Assembly (NCBI GenBank): GCA_013396755.1
Contig: VWZF01001789.1
Coordinates: forward strand, 310,001-374,000
Length of the DNA: 64,000 nucleotides
Reading direction: 5' to 3'
Origin: Sclerurus mexicanus
Taxonomy: Eukaryota; Chordata; Aves; Passeriformes; Furnariidae
Positions within the stretch are counted from its first letter, which is position 1. Every line of letters begins with the position of its first letter. The notes beneath the pieces are model-generated. The model was given only the letters and a program-made list of their open reading frames with translations, made no database searches and was not told the origin of the DNA. Both the position numbers and the translations under genes were made by a program. Below, one piece after another: positions 24,191-36,560 of the stretch.

Positions 24191-27100
24191 TCATTTTCAG
24201 TGGAGTGGTTTAAAGACTACTCTCTTTAGATACTGTAAATGCTGGCCAGCACTGACAATATCCCTCTCTTCAGCCATTTTTGTTTTTAAATGCCACAAGA
24301 TCACAGATGAAGCCTTAGAAAGGTGCCTTCTTCCATCCTGTATTAATTCATTGACATTCTACTCATATTTAATGTAAAAGGCAAAATATTTCCCATGAAT
24401 CTCTGGTCAATTAACTTTTCAATGTTCTTAAATAATTCTTTTCCAGAAACATTAATGCTTATAGTAATGAAAATTGCTTCCCAAATCCACAGTGTGGAAA
24501 GTCTTTGAAAAATAAGATGTAATACAGAATATTAGAAAAGAAAATACAGATATGAGCTTATTTCTTCACTGAAAAGTCAGGCCTGTGAGTCAAAGTGAAT
24601 TTAAATAATTGTTTTTCAATTTTAAACAGACTTGCAAGAAAGTCTATTGTTTCCTTTGACATAGTAGAACAATTTTGAGAACAGGCAATCTTATTTGAAA
24701 TGACTGTGTAGGTGTCGTGCTTAGCTAATCATGAAATGTCATTTTCAAAAACATTAATGTATTCCTCTTAGAATGGGAAACAAAGTAATGCACTTTGTAA
24801 ATGAGATCAGAATTCTTCAAGTCTGGAGAAATACTATTCACTGGCTGCACCATAATGCTGGTTTCTGTCTTCTAGTAATAAAAGCTGTCATGCTTCCTCC
24901 TATGAAGTGCTTGAAGGCTGAGGACTGATAAGACGAACAAAAATAAAATCCACAGATAACCCTCACAAACAAACAATGCTCTTGCAAAGGAAGAACAAAG
25001 CTATAACAGCAGATTATAGAAATTTAAATGCAACAACAGAACTGAACTTTCAAGATGGGTTGTACATCCTAAAATAATTGTTCTTGTATTCACATCTTAC
25101 TTGAGTCAATGGGAGAGGGGGATTTGTAATACTCTTCATGGAAGATCTGAAGCCTGGAAGGTCACATTGTGATGGTCTAATCAGCTCTTAGAGTGAACGA
25201 AATATATTCTAAACCTGTTGTATAAATCTAATTAAATAGTACAGCTCTTTTTATTGCACAACAAAGCTTATTCTAAAGCAGAATTATGGAGTACTGTAAG
25301 TTCAAAAGAAAAATAAGTCCCCCACAACTGAGATATACAGCTCCAGCCAAAAAGAACAACTTTATTTTTTAAACAACTCTGCCTTTTTTTCTACTTTTTC
25401 TAAAGTTCTCTTCATAAGCATAACATGCAAATTTTCACCATCATTTAAGGATTAGTGAAGGTGAAAACCTGGAACACAAAACCTAAAACCTCTCAGACTT
25501 CATTTAGTTTACTTTCTGGAGGAGTTATTTATGTGACAATGTTGATTTTTCAGTAATTCATGCATGAACTTGTCAAAAAACTATTTCAACTTTCCAGTAG
25601 TACAGTGAGTTTTTGACATACATATTGGTGATGGACTGAGCAAATAAACTATCTTGAAAAATTTTAAAGGGTTGAAAAATAAGGAAACTTTTCCAGAGCA
25701 GCAAACTGCTTCATGTAACCTTCTCATAAACCAGGAGCTGCCAAAGTACACATTAATTTTGCTAGATTTGCTTCATATCCATTTTCCCCTGTTTGCACTT
25801 TTGTACCATAAATCACAATGTCAAAGCATGTTATATTTTACTATTTCTAACTTTTAGGCTGAGATAATAGAACAACTATATTTTTCTAGGAAGGATAGGC
25901 AGATAATATTTTCTGATGAAATACAACAAGCAGCTAAGAAGTAACTAACAATAAAGATGGGCCAAAATTAATTTTCCTTGTTGTCTGGAAGTGTTATTTA
26001 TAATGACAGGCTTCATGCTAATGCCCAGCATACAAATTGTACTCACTGAGGCAAAAAGCAAGCAGTATGTATTTAAAACTTCCCCAAAGCACAATCTTCT
26101 TTGTAAAAAAAATAGAATTTTGCCTACAATACTTTTTTGATACTTAAAAAGAGCATTTCATTCAACATTATACCTCCTGATGTATCTGCTAGTGACAGAG
26201 AAACTGACCAATGTAACTTGATTATAATGGAATAAAGACAGATTTTCAATCAATGACTCTTTAATAATCATGCATAAAATTCTAGAGAAACGGAGGAATG
26301 CAGCTCTGATTGTTGGTGGTTTGGGACTAATATTGTCCTTCATTATATATGCCTGCAGAGCTTACCCAAAATGAGTCCCAATCTGTTCTGTTGTTACTAT
26401 TTCATTTCTTTAACACTTCAGCATTCATAATGATCACAATGGTGGATAATAGGAAATGGTTGAATCTGAAAGTGTTCAGTGTGACTTAATTGACCTATCA
26501 ATTTTCTAATTCACAGATTTGTCTTTTCTTTCTGGCAGCCTGGATCTTCCACCGATCTCCTCTACTTTTGAATTGTCATTCATATTTTTTTTTTCATGTG
26601 GGGCATTTTATTTCAATATTAGCTATGAAAAGAAAGGCAATCCCCATTTCCACAGAAGTATGAGTATCACTTATAACATAAAGTCCTTTCTGTGTGTTAC
26701 TAAGTGTGGAAAAAGGTGAGTATTCAGACACTGAAATAACATGTCGCAGTTATCTTGAAACAGAACTCTGCTACTGTGACTGAAAGATAATATGGCTTTT
26801 GTTTGTTCACATGCTTTTTCCTTTAGGACAGAGTTCGTGTTCATCTTATATTTCCTCCTTGTCAAATGATAACAACAAGTTGTCCGGTCAGAAATAACTT
26901 TAAATGACTTTGCTCTCTTCAATTCTGGCATGAAGATTTCTTGGGAAAGCATTATTCTTTCAATTCCTTATTTGAATATTAAATTACCTTTTGTTATAAC
27001 AGCTCTGCCTAAGTTGTTGGATAAATTCAGTTTAATGCTGTGGCTCAGGCTTTGAGTCACTCCTGAATTATTCAGTGATCTCGTGGATATCCTCATCTAT

Positions 27101-28659
27101 CAAAGTTAAAGTTAGTCCAAGTGAAAACATTGACAGTCACTGGCACTTGGGGAGACTAGTGAATATCACTCTGAAATTTTTGTTAGCAAGAATTGAGTGA
27201 ACAGTCAAAAAAGCAATCATTGCAAGCAAAGAGCTCTGAGATATTGGCAGGATCAATATGCATCATGACTATGTCAGCCAGCATAGTGGCTGCAACCTGT
27301 CATTTTCATTTATTTTTTGTATGCTTTTTTATATAGACAATACAGAAATGGTGAGGATTTAAAAAAGGTGTATTAAAGATGCTTCAAACTCAGCTTTTTA
27401 CTTTTTCTACTAAATCCTTCCCTAGTTTCTGGGAAATTCATTTGAGTTTCCATGCAGAACTGTTGTTCTGGCTAATGAAACCAGTGGTATTCAAGATAAG
27501 TCTCTCTCTTAATTTTGACAGCTATTTATGCTTATTATCCAAAAAATCTTCTCTTTCATTCTGTTTATGTTTGCGCTCTTGCTTCCTTTCCAAAGATGTT
27601 TGTATTTCCTGAGAGAGATGCAAGTAGGTAAAGTAGCCATGCTGCTATTCATTTTCATTCCCTCCTTTCATTTTTGTAAGAAGTTCACACTAACAGTGTG
27701 TGTGTTGAGTCATTTCTCTTAGCACTGGAGAGTGTTGCAAGTGGACTTGTTCCTATCTCTTCAAGGAGAATATTTGCATTTGAAACAGTCTTATCCATCT
27801 CAGTGGTGAACTGAGAAAATTAGAATGGCTATATATGTTTAGTTATCACTGGTGCTATTCTCTACTGTCTTTAATGAATAGATATGCTGAAGTCTGCCTT
27901 CATTTAAGCCCAGTCTGAAAGCATTTCTGTAAGAATGGTTTCCAACATGTCTCTTACTTTTTACATATAGCATATAAATAATTGCAATAAACATGTATAC
28001 CTCTCTAGGTACTTGGAATGAGACTATCAATAGTGAGGTAAGAAACACCCTCTCTGCTACCTTTGTGTCACTTTTCTAAAAAAAGCTTAAACAAAAAATC
28101 TTTCTGAAAGGATAATTGCAACACACAAATTTTAACACTAGTTTTCCCTCTCTAGATTACTTAGTCTTTGAATACTTGCAAATGGTCCCCTGTTGGATTT
28201 ATGTAATCACTTCTGATCATGTTTTATCTAGGGCTTTATATTAAGGGATGTCCCTTTCAATTAAAAAAAAAAAGGCAGCACAATTTTCTTGTTTACGGTA
28301 ATGGAATACACACACCTAAGCTTACCTACCTGTGGACATCCATGCCAGAAAAAATCAGTGACTTGTTCTTGTGTTTCTTGTGGAGCAATATAATGCCTCA
28401 TGCAAACAAGAAAAATGCATGAGCACAGCTGAATCTACATAAATTTTAAATCAAAATAAGTCCTTGTGAAAATGTTGTTATGCTAATTGCCTGACTCAGT
28501 ATGATACTATGTCAAAATGTAATCATCCAAATTCATCAGTAGATCCAAATGTGTCACCAGCTGCATATATCAGCAATTGAGTTACAAGAGCCGTTTTTTT
28601 GACTCCATATGTAATTTATCTAGTATTTATGTAATCTGTATAAAAGTAATTTCTTCCTA
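24191..28659. other. AT-rich non-coding stretch, no gene seen
   Basis: No recognised repeat or coding similarity. The block at 25940-26060 has SOX-like ACAATAAAG, AATTAATTTT and ATGCTAAT motifs in complex sequence and could be a conserved element. The rest is unremarkable. Confidence 0.5.
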
Positions 28660-29130
28660 GGTCAGGACACTGCTGCAAAGTTGATTAATGCTTTTGTCAT
28701 TTCACATATTGATTATTGTAATTCACTACTTATTGGTTCCCTCATTGCATGTTGCACAAGCTTGAGATTATAAAAATGTTGCTGCACATATCCCAGTCAA
28801 ATTATAAAAATTTAATAACATCACCCTGGTTTTAATGAAATCTCACTGCCTCACTGCTCATCCATGGAATAAGTATGGTGTTCACAATTGTCAGTGTAAT
28901 GTGTAACCTTTCTGAACATTTCCTGACTTATTGTGGGGAATGACCTTTCTCTTTTGTCACATATTAGTTTCTTGCTTGATAACCTATGGTAGCAGTCAGG
29001 CATTAAACAAAAACTTTTTTTCTTTTTGACTCCCTTATGCCACTGATCTACCTTTCTTTCATATTACATTGTTTTGTCTTCAGCTTTAACCATACCCTCT
29101 GAAATATTATTTTCCAGGGAAAAGAAGAAC
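28660..29130 (+). mobile_element. Ancient LINE relic (L2/L3-type reverse transcriptase C-terminus)
   Basis: Frame starting at 28678 reads KLINAFVISHIDYCNSLLIG (the DYCNSLL codons at 28711-28731). This is the conserved motif after the reverse-transcriptase domain of L2 and CR1/L3-clade LINEs, usually of the form 'HAFVTSRLDYCNSLLYGLP'. It is followed by diluted counterparts of the 'LQLVQNAAAR' and 'HITPVLKSLHWLP' segments (an HHPGFNEISLPH-like stretch near 28820-28855) broken by stop codons. Similarity fades towards 29130. The copy is dead and very old. L2 or L3 cannot be told apart by eye. Confidence 0.7.
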
Positions 29131-30261
29131 TATAAAGAAGACTGCTTATAGTCTTTGCTACTTGTTTGTTCACTTTAAGTGGTCCCACTTAACTTCTTGG
29201 AGTTATAATCTGCTACAAAGACTTTTCCCCCCATTTAATGATATATTTGAGTTTCTGAAAGCTATGCTAGAATTTTTACATTTTCCCCTGAAATCTGGAA
29301 ACTAATCCATCCAATACACTTCAAAGGAATTCAGGAAATAACTCTGTTTAAATACTCAAAGTCTTCCAAAACTAGATTATATTTTAAGGGTCACACTATC
29401 TTCGAGAAAGAAATTATCAGTTTATCTTGAAGGTTGGGTGCAACTGAAAGAGTATGCAAGTAGGCAGTGAACAAAAAGAAGTGCAGTATAATAAAAGTGT
29501 TCTTGAAAGAGCAGTGCTTGCCTTGTCTAAAAAAAGTTTTCTTTCAGTACAGGTGGAATATATTTACTTTCAATAGTGGGGACAGTTTAGGAAAGGCAGA
29601 TGTTTAATGAAAAGTCTTCTTCTGTGAAGTTTACACACTGTATATTTATGTTCCATTACATTTTAGAGAACTTAAAGAAACTGTAAATATAAGGGAAACC
29701 AGAGTATGGCAAACATGTGGCACATCTTACACCATAGCTCAAGCAAAGTGTTACAGAAAAAAAGATTCCTGCACATTAAGTAATTATTTAGACAAAACTT
29801 TGTGAGATCATGGTAGAATCTTATCATTTTATGCCTTTAGCATATTTTTGATTTTACTGAGCAATAATAATCAAGTGAGGACACTTCCTGATGATTAGCA
29901 ATTAAAGAAAGGAGATGATGGCCTCAGGTCCAGCTGCTGTTAATCCCTAAATTATGTCTGAAGCAAGTCTGGTTTCCTTATTCTAAGATGAATTCCCTTT
30001 TCTTCCTGTAATTTGGTGTGGATTGACAACAGTGAAGATCAAAACCTCCTTTTTATCCAGAGACTTATTTTTAGACAACCACTTAGCAGTGTGGCTCAAG
30101 ACGACAAGTAGGCTGGTACAAATATGTGAGAAGTAGCCCAGGCAATGTTCTGCAGTTAACACGGGACCAGTTTTGTAACATGTACTGAAATGACTTTTTT
30201 GGGACAGACATCAGTTGCCTTTCTCCCACTGTGTAAAAAAGGATGTTGCTGTGGATTTGGG
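29131..30261. other. AT-rich non-coding stretch, no gene seen
   Basis: No repeat family, RNA fold or coding similarity was recognised between the LINE relic and the CAAA-rich tract. Confidence 0.5.
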
Positions 30262-30351
30262 AAAACAAACAAACAACCAAAACCAACAAAACCAAAAAAC
30301 CCAAACAAACAAAAACAAAAAACAAACAAACAAAAAACCCCAAAACAAAAC
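30262..30351. repeat. Imperfect (CAAA)n / A-rich microsatellite
   Basis: About 90 bases made almost only of A and C in CAAA, CAAAA and CCAAAA units. Long overlapping reading frames on both strands across it code low-complexity K/N/T or F/V/C runs and are artefacts of this composition. Confidence 0.9.
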
Positions 30352-31260
30352 AGGCCTGCCATTAAGCACATCTTCCTGAGAGAGGCTTTGAAAACAAATA
30401 CTGGACAAGAAACAGAATTTTGCTTCATGATGAAAATCCTTATTAGATTATGCTCTCAGCTGAAAGAAACTAGGTGTGGATTTTACTTGAACATTCACCT
30501 TTCTGAGCTTCTCTTCCTGTAGAGAGAAGTAAAGAACATTAGGCAAAACAAAATATTTATCTAGCATGTGGAGAGTTTACCCTTGTTTTCCTTAACTTTC
30601 TATGTAGTCTTGTTTAGGCTGTAAAAAGTCTAAATTTAGCAGGTTAACTTTCCTAATTGAAAGACCAGAGAGTTCCTGCTAGGGCTATTGGTTTGTTTTT
30701 TTTTTTTCTTTTCCTTTGCACAATTGAAACAGTTCCTTTGGACTATTTTTGCTAGAATGTACAAAGAAACAGCAACATAGACAAATATTTTAGGTAAGTG
30801 AAATGAGCAAAAATTATATAACTTAGTCATTGTATATTTGAGACTCCTCAAATATTCTACTAAAGCCAGGGAATGTATGCCATTGTACCCATAGAGGAGT
30901 ACATAAACTGCTAACAATATTGGCAAAAGCAAAATTAATTTAATTAGTATAAATTTAATAGTACTGTTTATCTTCAAGATTAACCAGAAAGAACCAACAT
31001 CCCGCAGTAATTGCTTCTACCATTCATAAAGAGAAAGTAGAAGTTAAGTTACGCAGTAAGGAAAGCAGAGAAAATCAGAGAGTGAGAGTACCTTGGCAGT
31101 CCCAGCAGGGCAACTGCCTAGATGGTCTTTTGATATCACCATAGGTGTACATCAACAGTCTTGGCAGGTTCAGACAGGCAATAGAGTAATGGAGTTGGAA
31201 TGAAGATGGTAAGAAAATGAATTCTTTCTGCCTCTTTCATACTGGCACAGCCTTTACTTA
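30352..31260. other. Non-coding stretch, no gene seen
   Basis: Ordinary AT-rich sequence with a T11 run near 30697-30708. A minus-strand 113-codon frame at 30636-30977 is hydrophobic and AT-driven, without similarity I recognise. Confidence 0.5.
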
Positions 31261-32040
31261 TGTGCTGGTTTTCGCTGGCAGAGAGTTAATTTTAGTCATG
31301 GTACTTGGTATTAAGTATTGTAATGGGCTACCCACAGAAGTTGTTGAGTCACCATCCCTGGAGGTATTTGGAAGACATGGCACTTGGGGACAGGGTTTTG
31401 TGGTGAATTTGGCAGTGCTGGGTTGGATTCAATCATCTTAGAGGTCTTTTCCAACATAAATGATTTTATAATTCTATGATTCTGTGACCCTAGTATGGGG
31501 TTATGTTTGGATTTGCGCTGGAAACAATGTTGATAATTCAAGGATGCTTTAATTACTGCACAGCAGTGCTCACACAGAGTCAAGGCCTTTTCTGTTTCTT
31601 GTACTGCCCCACCAGTGAGGAATCTGGGGGAACACAAGTAGAAACACAGCAGGAACAGATGACTCATAATGACCAAAGGGATGTTCCATACCATATGGAA
31701 TATGACTATATGCATCATGTTCAGCATGTAGCGCTTGGGGCAGATGATGGAAAGGGGGGATGTTTGAAGCAATGGTGTTTGTCTTCCCAAGTAGTTACGC
31801 GTGCTGGAGCCTGGCTTTCCTGGGAATGGCTGAACACCTGTATGCCCACAGAAAGGGGTGAGTGAATTCCTTGGTTTGCTTTCCTTGTCTGAACAGCTTT
31901 TGTTTTACCTTTTAAACTGTCTTTATCTCAATCCACATGTTTTCTCACTTTTATGCTTCCAATTCTCTCCCCCTGTATAGATGTGTCAGGAATTGAGCAA
32001 GTGGCTGTATGGCACGTGGTCGCATTTCAGAAGACACACC
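31261..32040 (+). mobile_element. Solo ERVL-type LTR, interrupted by a CR1
   Basis: Starts TGTGCTGGTTTTCGCTGGCA and GAGAGTTAATTTT, and after the CR1 insert (31311-31490) resumes with TAGTATGGGGTTATGTTTGG. Further landmarks are CACACAGAGTCAAGGCCTTT, ATGACCAAAGGGATGTTCCA, GTTTGTCTTCCCAAGTAGTT, GGCTGAACACCTGTATGCCC and TTTTAAACTGTCTTTATCTC. In order these match an ERVL LTR family common in birds, recalled from memory; the exact subfamily name is not certain. The TATA-box position (CATATAAAGC in the family) is mutated here. No internal retroviral genes flank it, so it is a solo LTR, about 600 bases without the insert. The 3' end is too diverged to place exactly and no target-site duplication is visible. 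Confidence 0.9.
31311..31490 (+). mobile_element. CR1 LINE 3' end nested in the ERVL LTR
   Basis: Encodes a decayed end of CR1 ORF2 (NGLPTEVVESPSLEVF, family form 'WNRLPREVVESPSLEIF') and then the CR1 3' end GGTTGGATTCAATCATCTTA, GAGGTCTTTTCCAACATAAA and ATTCTATGATTCTGTGA. It splits the LTR cleanly: the LTR consensus joins across the insert. Flanking CTTGGTAT (31304-31311) and CCTAGTAT (31489-31496) agree at 6 of 8 positions and may be the target-site duplication. The insertion is necessarily younger than the LTR. Confidence 0.92.
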
Positions 32041-32690
32041 CCTGTAAGTGAGGAAGGCCTGATGAGATACCCTTTCCAGTAAATGTATCAGGAAGCTTTT
32101 AGCAGAACATTATCTGTGCAATAATAGGGGACCGCTCACTAGTACATCATGTTCTTACTGCAAAAGGGGTTTTTTGATGGTATAAAACTTCAGAGTACCA
32201 TTTTGAAATGTTTCAGAAACATTGTGCAAAAATGAAACCTTTCGAAATGCATTTCATATTAAAAGTTCAATAAAATTTCTTCAACTTGATAACAACAAAC
32301 ATTGCTGACTGGCCAAGTATTCTTTTAGTAATTTAATTTTCTGGGAAATACTAGAATTCCTGCTTTTGAACAAAAATGGATGCCTCAATAATAAGAAATT
32401 AAACTGCAAATTCTCACCTGCATCTCTTTAAACTTCCTAGGATGAATGCTGATGAAATGTGCTTTGATAAAATCTTTAAGGTCTGTCATTAAAAGTATGC
32501 AAAGCAAAATGTATTTTGACAGCATTAATAGATATGCACATTCACTTAAATTAGGTTCTAGTTAACTCTAATCCCATTCTGATATTACTTTGGGGAAAAA
32601 AGGCAGGAGGTAAAACAAAATAAAGGCTAAACTCTGTATGAGAAAATTAAAACTCAGTCTATTTTTTGTTTCCCTCAGTAATTTCTGGTA
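32041..32690. other. Non-coding stretch, no gene seen
   Basis: No recognised element between the ERVL LTR and the GTTT-rich tract. Confidence 0.5.
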
Positions 32691-32758
32691 GTTTGTTTGG
32701 ATTTTTGTTTGGTTTTTTGTTTGTTTGTTTAGTTGGTTTTTTGTTTGGTTGGTTTTTT
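32691..32758. repeat. Imperfect (GTTT)n microsatellite
   Basis: About 68 bases of GTTT, GGTTTTTT and GTTGGTTT units. It is the strand complement in composition of the CAAA-rich tract at 30262-30351, the two lying on either side of the ERVL LTR. Confidence 0.9.
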
Positions 32759-35024
32759 AATTATCTGCAATGTAGGGAAAACATTGCTGTTGAAAAATAT
32801 GTAAATGTATAGTACATGTTCAGGGAACTAAAATACAGTCTGAACAATTCAAAGGCCATAAAGAATATATTTTGTTTTCGCAGAAAATTATAACTCTCAG
32901 AATCGGTGATCTGAATAATTGTAAACCTTAGAAGTAGAAGCTATATGATTGTAACTTGGCTGTATTCAGATAATTCAGTTAGACATAAACTCAAGTTTAT
33001 GAAGTATCATGTGCTATTTGCTTAAACAGTTTGCGTGAAAATATCTTCTGAAAAATCTGTCTATATTGTAGCTCAAAACCCAGCAACAACTATTATTTAA
33101 CTGATCACAGCTATGTTTTCAACTGTTCTCAATACACTTTGTGCATAATTTTTTTCCAGAGTTTTAGTGTACTAATAAACATTTTCTTCCAAGAAAAAGT
33201 ATTCAGCACTAAAAATGAACCGAGGTGTTATATGCGGACTTTGATCTAAAAGTGAACTACCAAAAAAGCAAGTACATGTTGAAGGTTTTGCCTGTCTACA
33301 CTAGAAACACCACTGTTGGAAAATTCAGTAAGAATTGGATAAAATTTAGTGTTTATAAAATTACACTTCAGTGTCATTTTATAAAGATATTGTGCAATGT
33401 GATTTATTGGATATAAAGGATGAAATGTATTGCTCAAAATCAGATGTACCACAACACTAAAGAAAAGGATAGTAGTAGTAACAGGTTGTGCCAGTCACAG
33501 CAATTAGCACAAACAGAAACATGGTCATATGTCAAAAGTCAAAGCTTTATACATACCCAAATGAATGCATTCCACATGTGGATATACTCAACATACACAT
33601 AACCACAAGTGGATATTCTCCACATGGATACATTGCTATACACAGCAACCATAAATATCAGTTAGATCAGTTAGGTTGCCTTAGCTAAAAGAATGATGGC
33701 TTGGCATATAGAAAGCCATTAACCAAATTGTCACAGATTTGCATACTTTGTTTTCTGTACTGCAGGCACCCAGGTTCCCTAGTGCTACACCAAGTTATTT
33801 AGCCCTGTGGTTTTAATCTTGGTCTGTAGATCCTTGCAAGTCACTGTATTGCTTTGAAAAGCATTGATGAAAGGAGTCAAGAAAAGCAAGCACCTTTCAA
33901 TCTTGCAGGAAATCTTTTCAGAAGCCAACAAATCCACAACACTCAAGAACTGCAGGCAGAGAAATTAGTTACAGGGTCTAGCCACAGAAGTACTGGCTGT
34001 GGTCCATAAAGGACGCAGCCAAATGGAGACATCTGATCTATTAAAGACATGACACACTGGAAGGCTGCTAAGAAGTGGTTACTCTCATCTGTGGAAGAAA
34101 GTAGCCATTGAACGAGGAATTGGAACTAAATTTAATTCGCATACTACCATTTCTGTAGCAGATTTCGACTGTCTTTGTTGGGAAGTTTTGAGATGGATGG
34201 AAAGTGCAGGCACAGTCATTTCAGTACACTGAATATTATGGTAAGGCAGCACAGACATATTTGAATTAAACAGGAAATGTTAGCTATAGTATTGGGCCAA
34301 TACTCACTTTTGAAAAAAAAAAGATTTCTTGTAGAACACACTTAACTTATGACACACTTAGTATATGACAGCTGCATATTTTAGACCCTAGAAGTGTCAT
34401 GAAAAAGGGTCATGATTTTGAAATGACTCACTGCTGCAATTATTTTTTGTGTAGTTCTTTTTATCTACAGGCAAATGTGTTACCAAAAAGCCTCTGTCAA
34501 CAGCAGTAGATTCAACTCAGAGTTCTCCCAGAAAACTCCAAGGGTGTATGGATGGGGGTGTCACAGTGCAGGTCACACCTATTCAGCAGAACACAAAGCC
34601 TCAGTGTCAAAGTTGACTGCTTCTTGGTGTAAACACAGCAGCTAAAGCAGGACATGTTTTGAGTCTATGACTTTAACAGTCACTGTATTTGTCCTGGAAA
34701 TTTTCAGGTTCTGGCTCATTCATGTTACAGCCTTTCTCTATAATAGTTCCTTCACCCAAAAGGACTAATATTTTGGGATTTTAGGAACTCTATAATTAGC
34801 CTAGTAGCTAGAAAAGTAAACAGATTTCTCTCACTGCAAGCTTGCTAAGTCTTGTTGCCTTTCCAGTATCAAAATTCAAAATAAGATCAGAAGGCAGACT
34901 TCATTCTGATCCCTCTCTCTATGTCTTGTACTACTGTTGTTCTGCCTTCTCTCAGCAGGATCCAGCCTGTCATATTGAGTGTAATGAAGTATAAGGGGAT
35001 TGAAAAAACATGTAATTTTGCCCT
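32759..35024. other. Non-coding stretch, no gene seen
   Basis: No recognised repeat or coding similarity. A patch at 33570-33640 contains the palindrome CCACATGTGG and two imperfect copies of GTGGATATNCTCNACAT, a small local duplication. Confidence 0.5.
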
Positions 35025-35168
35025 CTGAGTGATTTTTGACAGTTCTTTTATCTCTCAGAACTTCACTTCTGTCTGTAAGATGGGGGTAATGGGTTAATTT
35101 TCTCCTCAGACAGATATAATGGTGGGATCTAGTAATGAGAGAATTTTGTATAAAATTAAGTAAGCCGT
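35025..35168 (+). mobile_element. MIR (CORE-SINE) relic
   Basis: The order TTTTGACAGTTCTTTTATCT, CAGAACTTCACTTCTGTCTG, TAAGATGGGGGTAATGG, CTCCTCAGACAGATATAATG and AATGAGAGAATTTTGTATAA follows the MIR core and tail ('gacctTgggcaagtcacttaacctctctgtgcctcagtttcctcatctgtaaaatggggataat' onwards). The tRNA-like head is not visible. Divergence is high, consistent with activity before the bird lineage; MIR copies are rare in birds. Confidence 0.72.
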
Positions 35169-36560
35169 CTGATATGGTTCCTAGAAGCTGTCAGCAGCTT
35201 TTCATTATTATATTTTCTCTCTAAAGCACAGTTAAGAGTTTTTGTTGCCATTAGTTACACTTTAAATACAAGGTCTGGGCCAAACTAATGGTCTTAGTAA
35301 CCCCACAGATCAGTCAGTGTGAATCTGCTGAAGTTATTAATGACATTACGCCAAAGCTCAAATGATGGAGGGAAAACGAGATTCATGCCCTTAATGTTAA
35401 AGGTGACCTCTGCTATGCATGCACACTATGAAAATCTACAGCCCACAGGCAATTTGATTTTCTGCCTGAAAATTACTGTAGAGACATCTGTATCTGTGAG
35501 GCAGACTCCTCTGCTTTTCCTTTTTAAAACATTATTATTATGAAGGGCAGAGTGAAAATATGAAAAATCAAATCAAGACTGAGCTAAGAATTTGGTATTA
35601 AGAGTCTTTTAGCTTTGGAAATAAGGCACAGTTCAGAGGTACAGGGACAGCTTGTGCAAATTTGGTGGTTTCTGATGGCACAGAATCTGCTGACTACATT
35701 TTCCATCTCATTAACCTGAGATTCCCTAGAGGAAAAGAGAGTCTCTGGTGCTCAGGAAGTGTCAGACACAGCTGGATCTGTCATTTCTTTTTGTTCTGAG
35801 AAAGCAAAAAATTGCTTCCATTTGACTGGTACCTTCTTCCTGTACCACCAATGGCATGTCCCACGCAGATGCTGCAGTCCTCACACTGAACAGTGTGATT
35901 GGACATATGTAGAAGGATCTTCCCCATTGCAGACACACATGAGAGAAAGAGAGAGCTTTGGAGGTGGCAAAATAAGCTGGAAGCAACATCTTTGTGGTCC
36001 AGGAAATAAGACAGAAAAAATAAAGATGAGATAAAGCCTTTACCCTCCCTCACCCGCTCTTGACCTGTACAGCACGGTCACACATGCAGAGGACCACAAC
36101 ACTTCCTTTGTGCTGACCCTCTAGAGTCATAAGGAGGAGCGCACACAAGACAGCAATACACAAAATGAAAACATGGGCACTCATATGCACTTGCAAAAGC
36201 CTCTTTCAGTGTAGGGTATCACAAAAAGGAAATGAGATACTTTCCAGGGACTGCTCAGGAGCAGACACAGATGTTGGCACAAACTGGTCAGGCAGCCTTG
36301 TTTTTCTGATGGCTGGTAGGTCACATAAAATCACTGGGGTGCACTAAAAGGGAAAGCAGACAGGTCAGCCTCTGCAATCACTGTGAGATGTGACTACTCA
36401 ATGTTCCAGAGAAGATTGTTCATGTAACTATCTATGTGAGATTATAGAACGCATTCTACGGGCACCCAAATTTGAAATTAACGTGTTTATAGGGTCCCAT
36501 TTGTTGTATTTCCTACCCTATGCAAGCTGTCGATTTTTTCCAAAACTAGTTGTCAAAAAG
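35169..36560. other. Non-coding stretch, no gene seen
   Basis: Several short overlapping frames on both strands around 35759-36053 have no recognisable similarity. No repeat family was recognised. Confidence 0.5.

Noticed and set aside
30083..30522. Overlapping reading frames of 65-110 codons on both strands
   Set aside because: They run through the CAAA-rich microsatellite and translate to low-complexity K/N/T or F/V/C strings.
31311..31865. Frames of 159 (minus) and 120 (plus) codons
   Set aside because: Both lie within the ERVL LTR and nested CR1; LTR sequence is non-coding and the frames match no protein.
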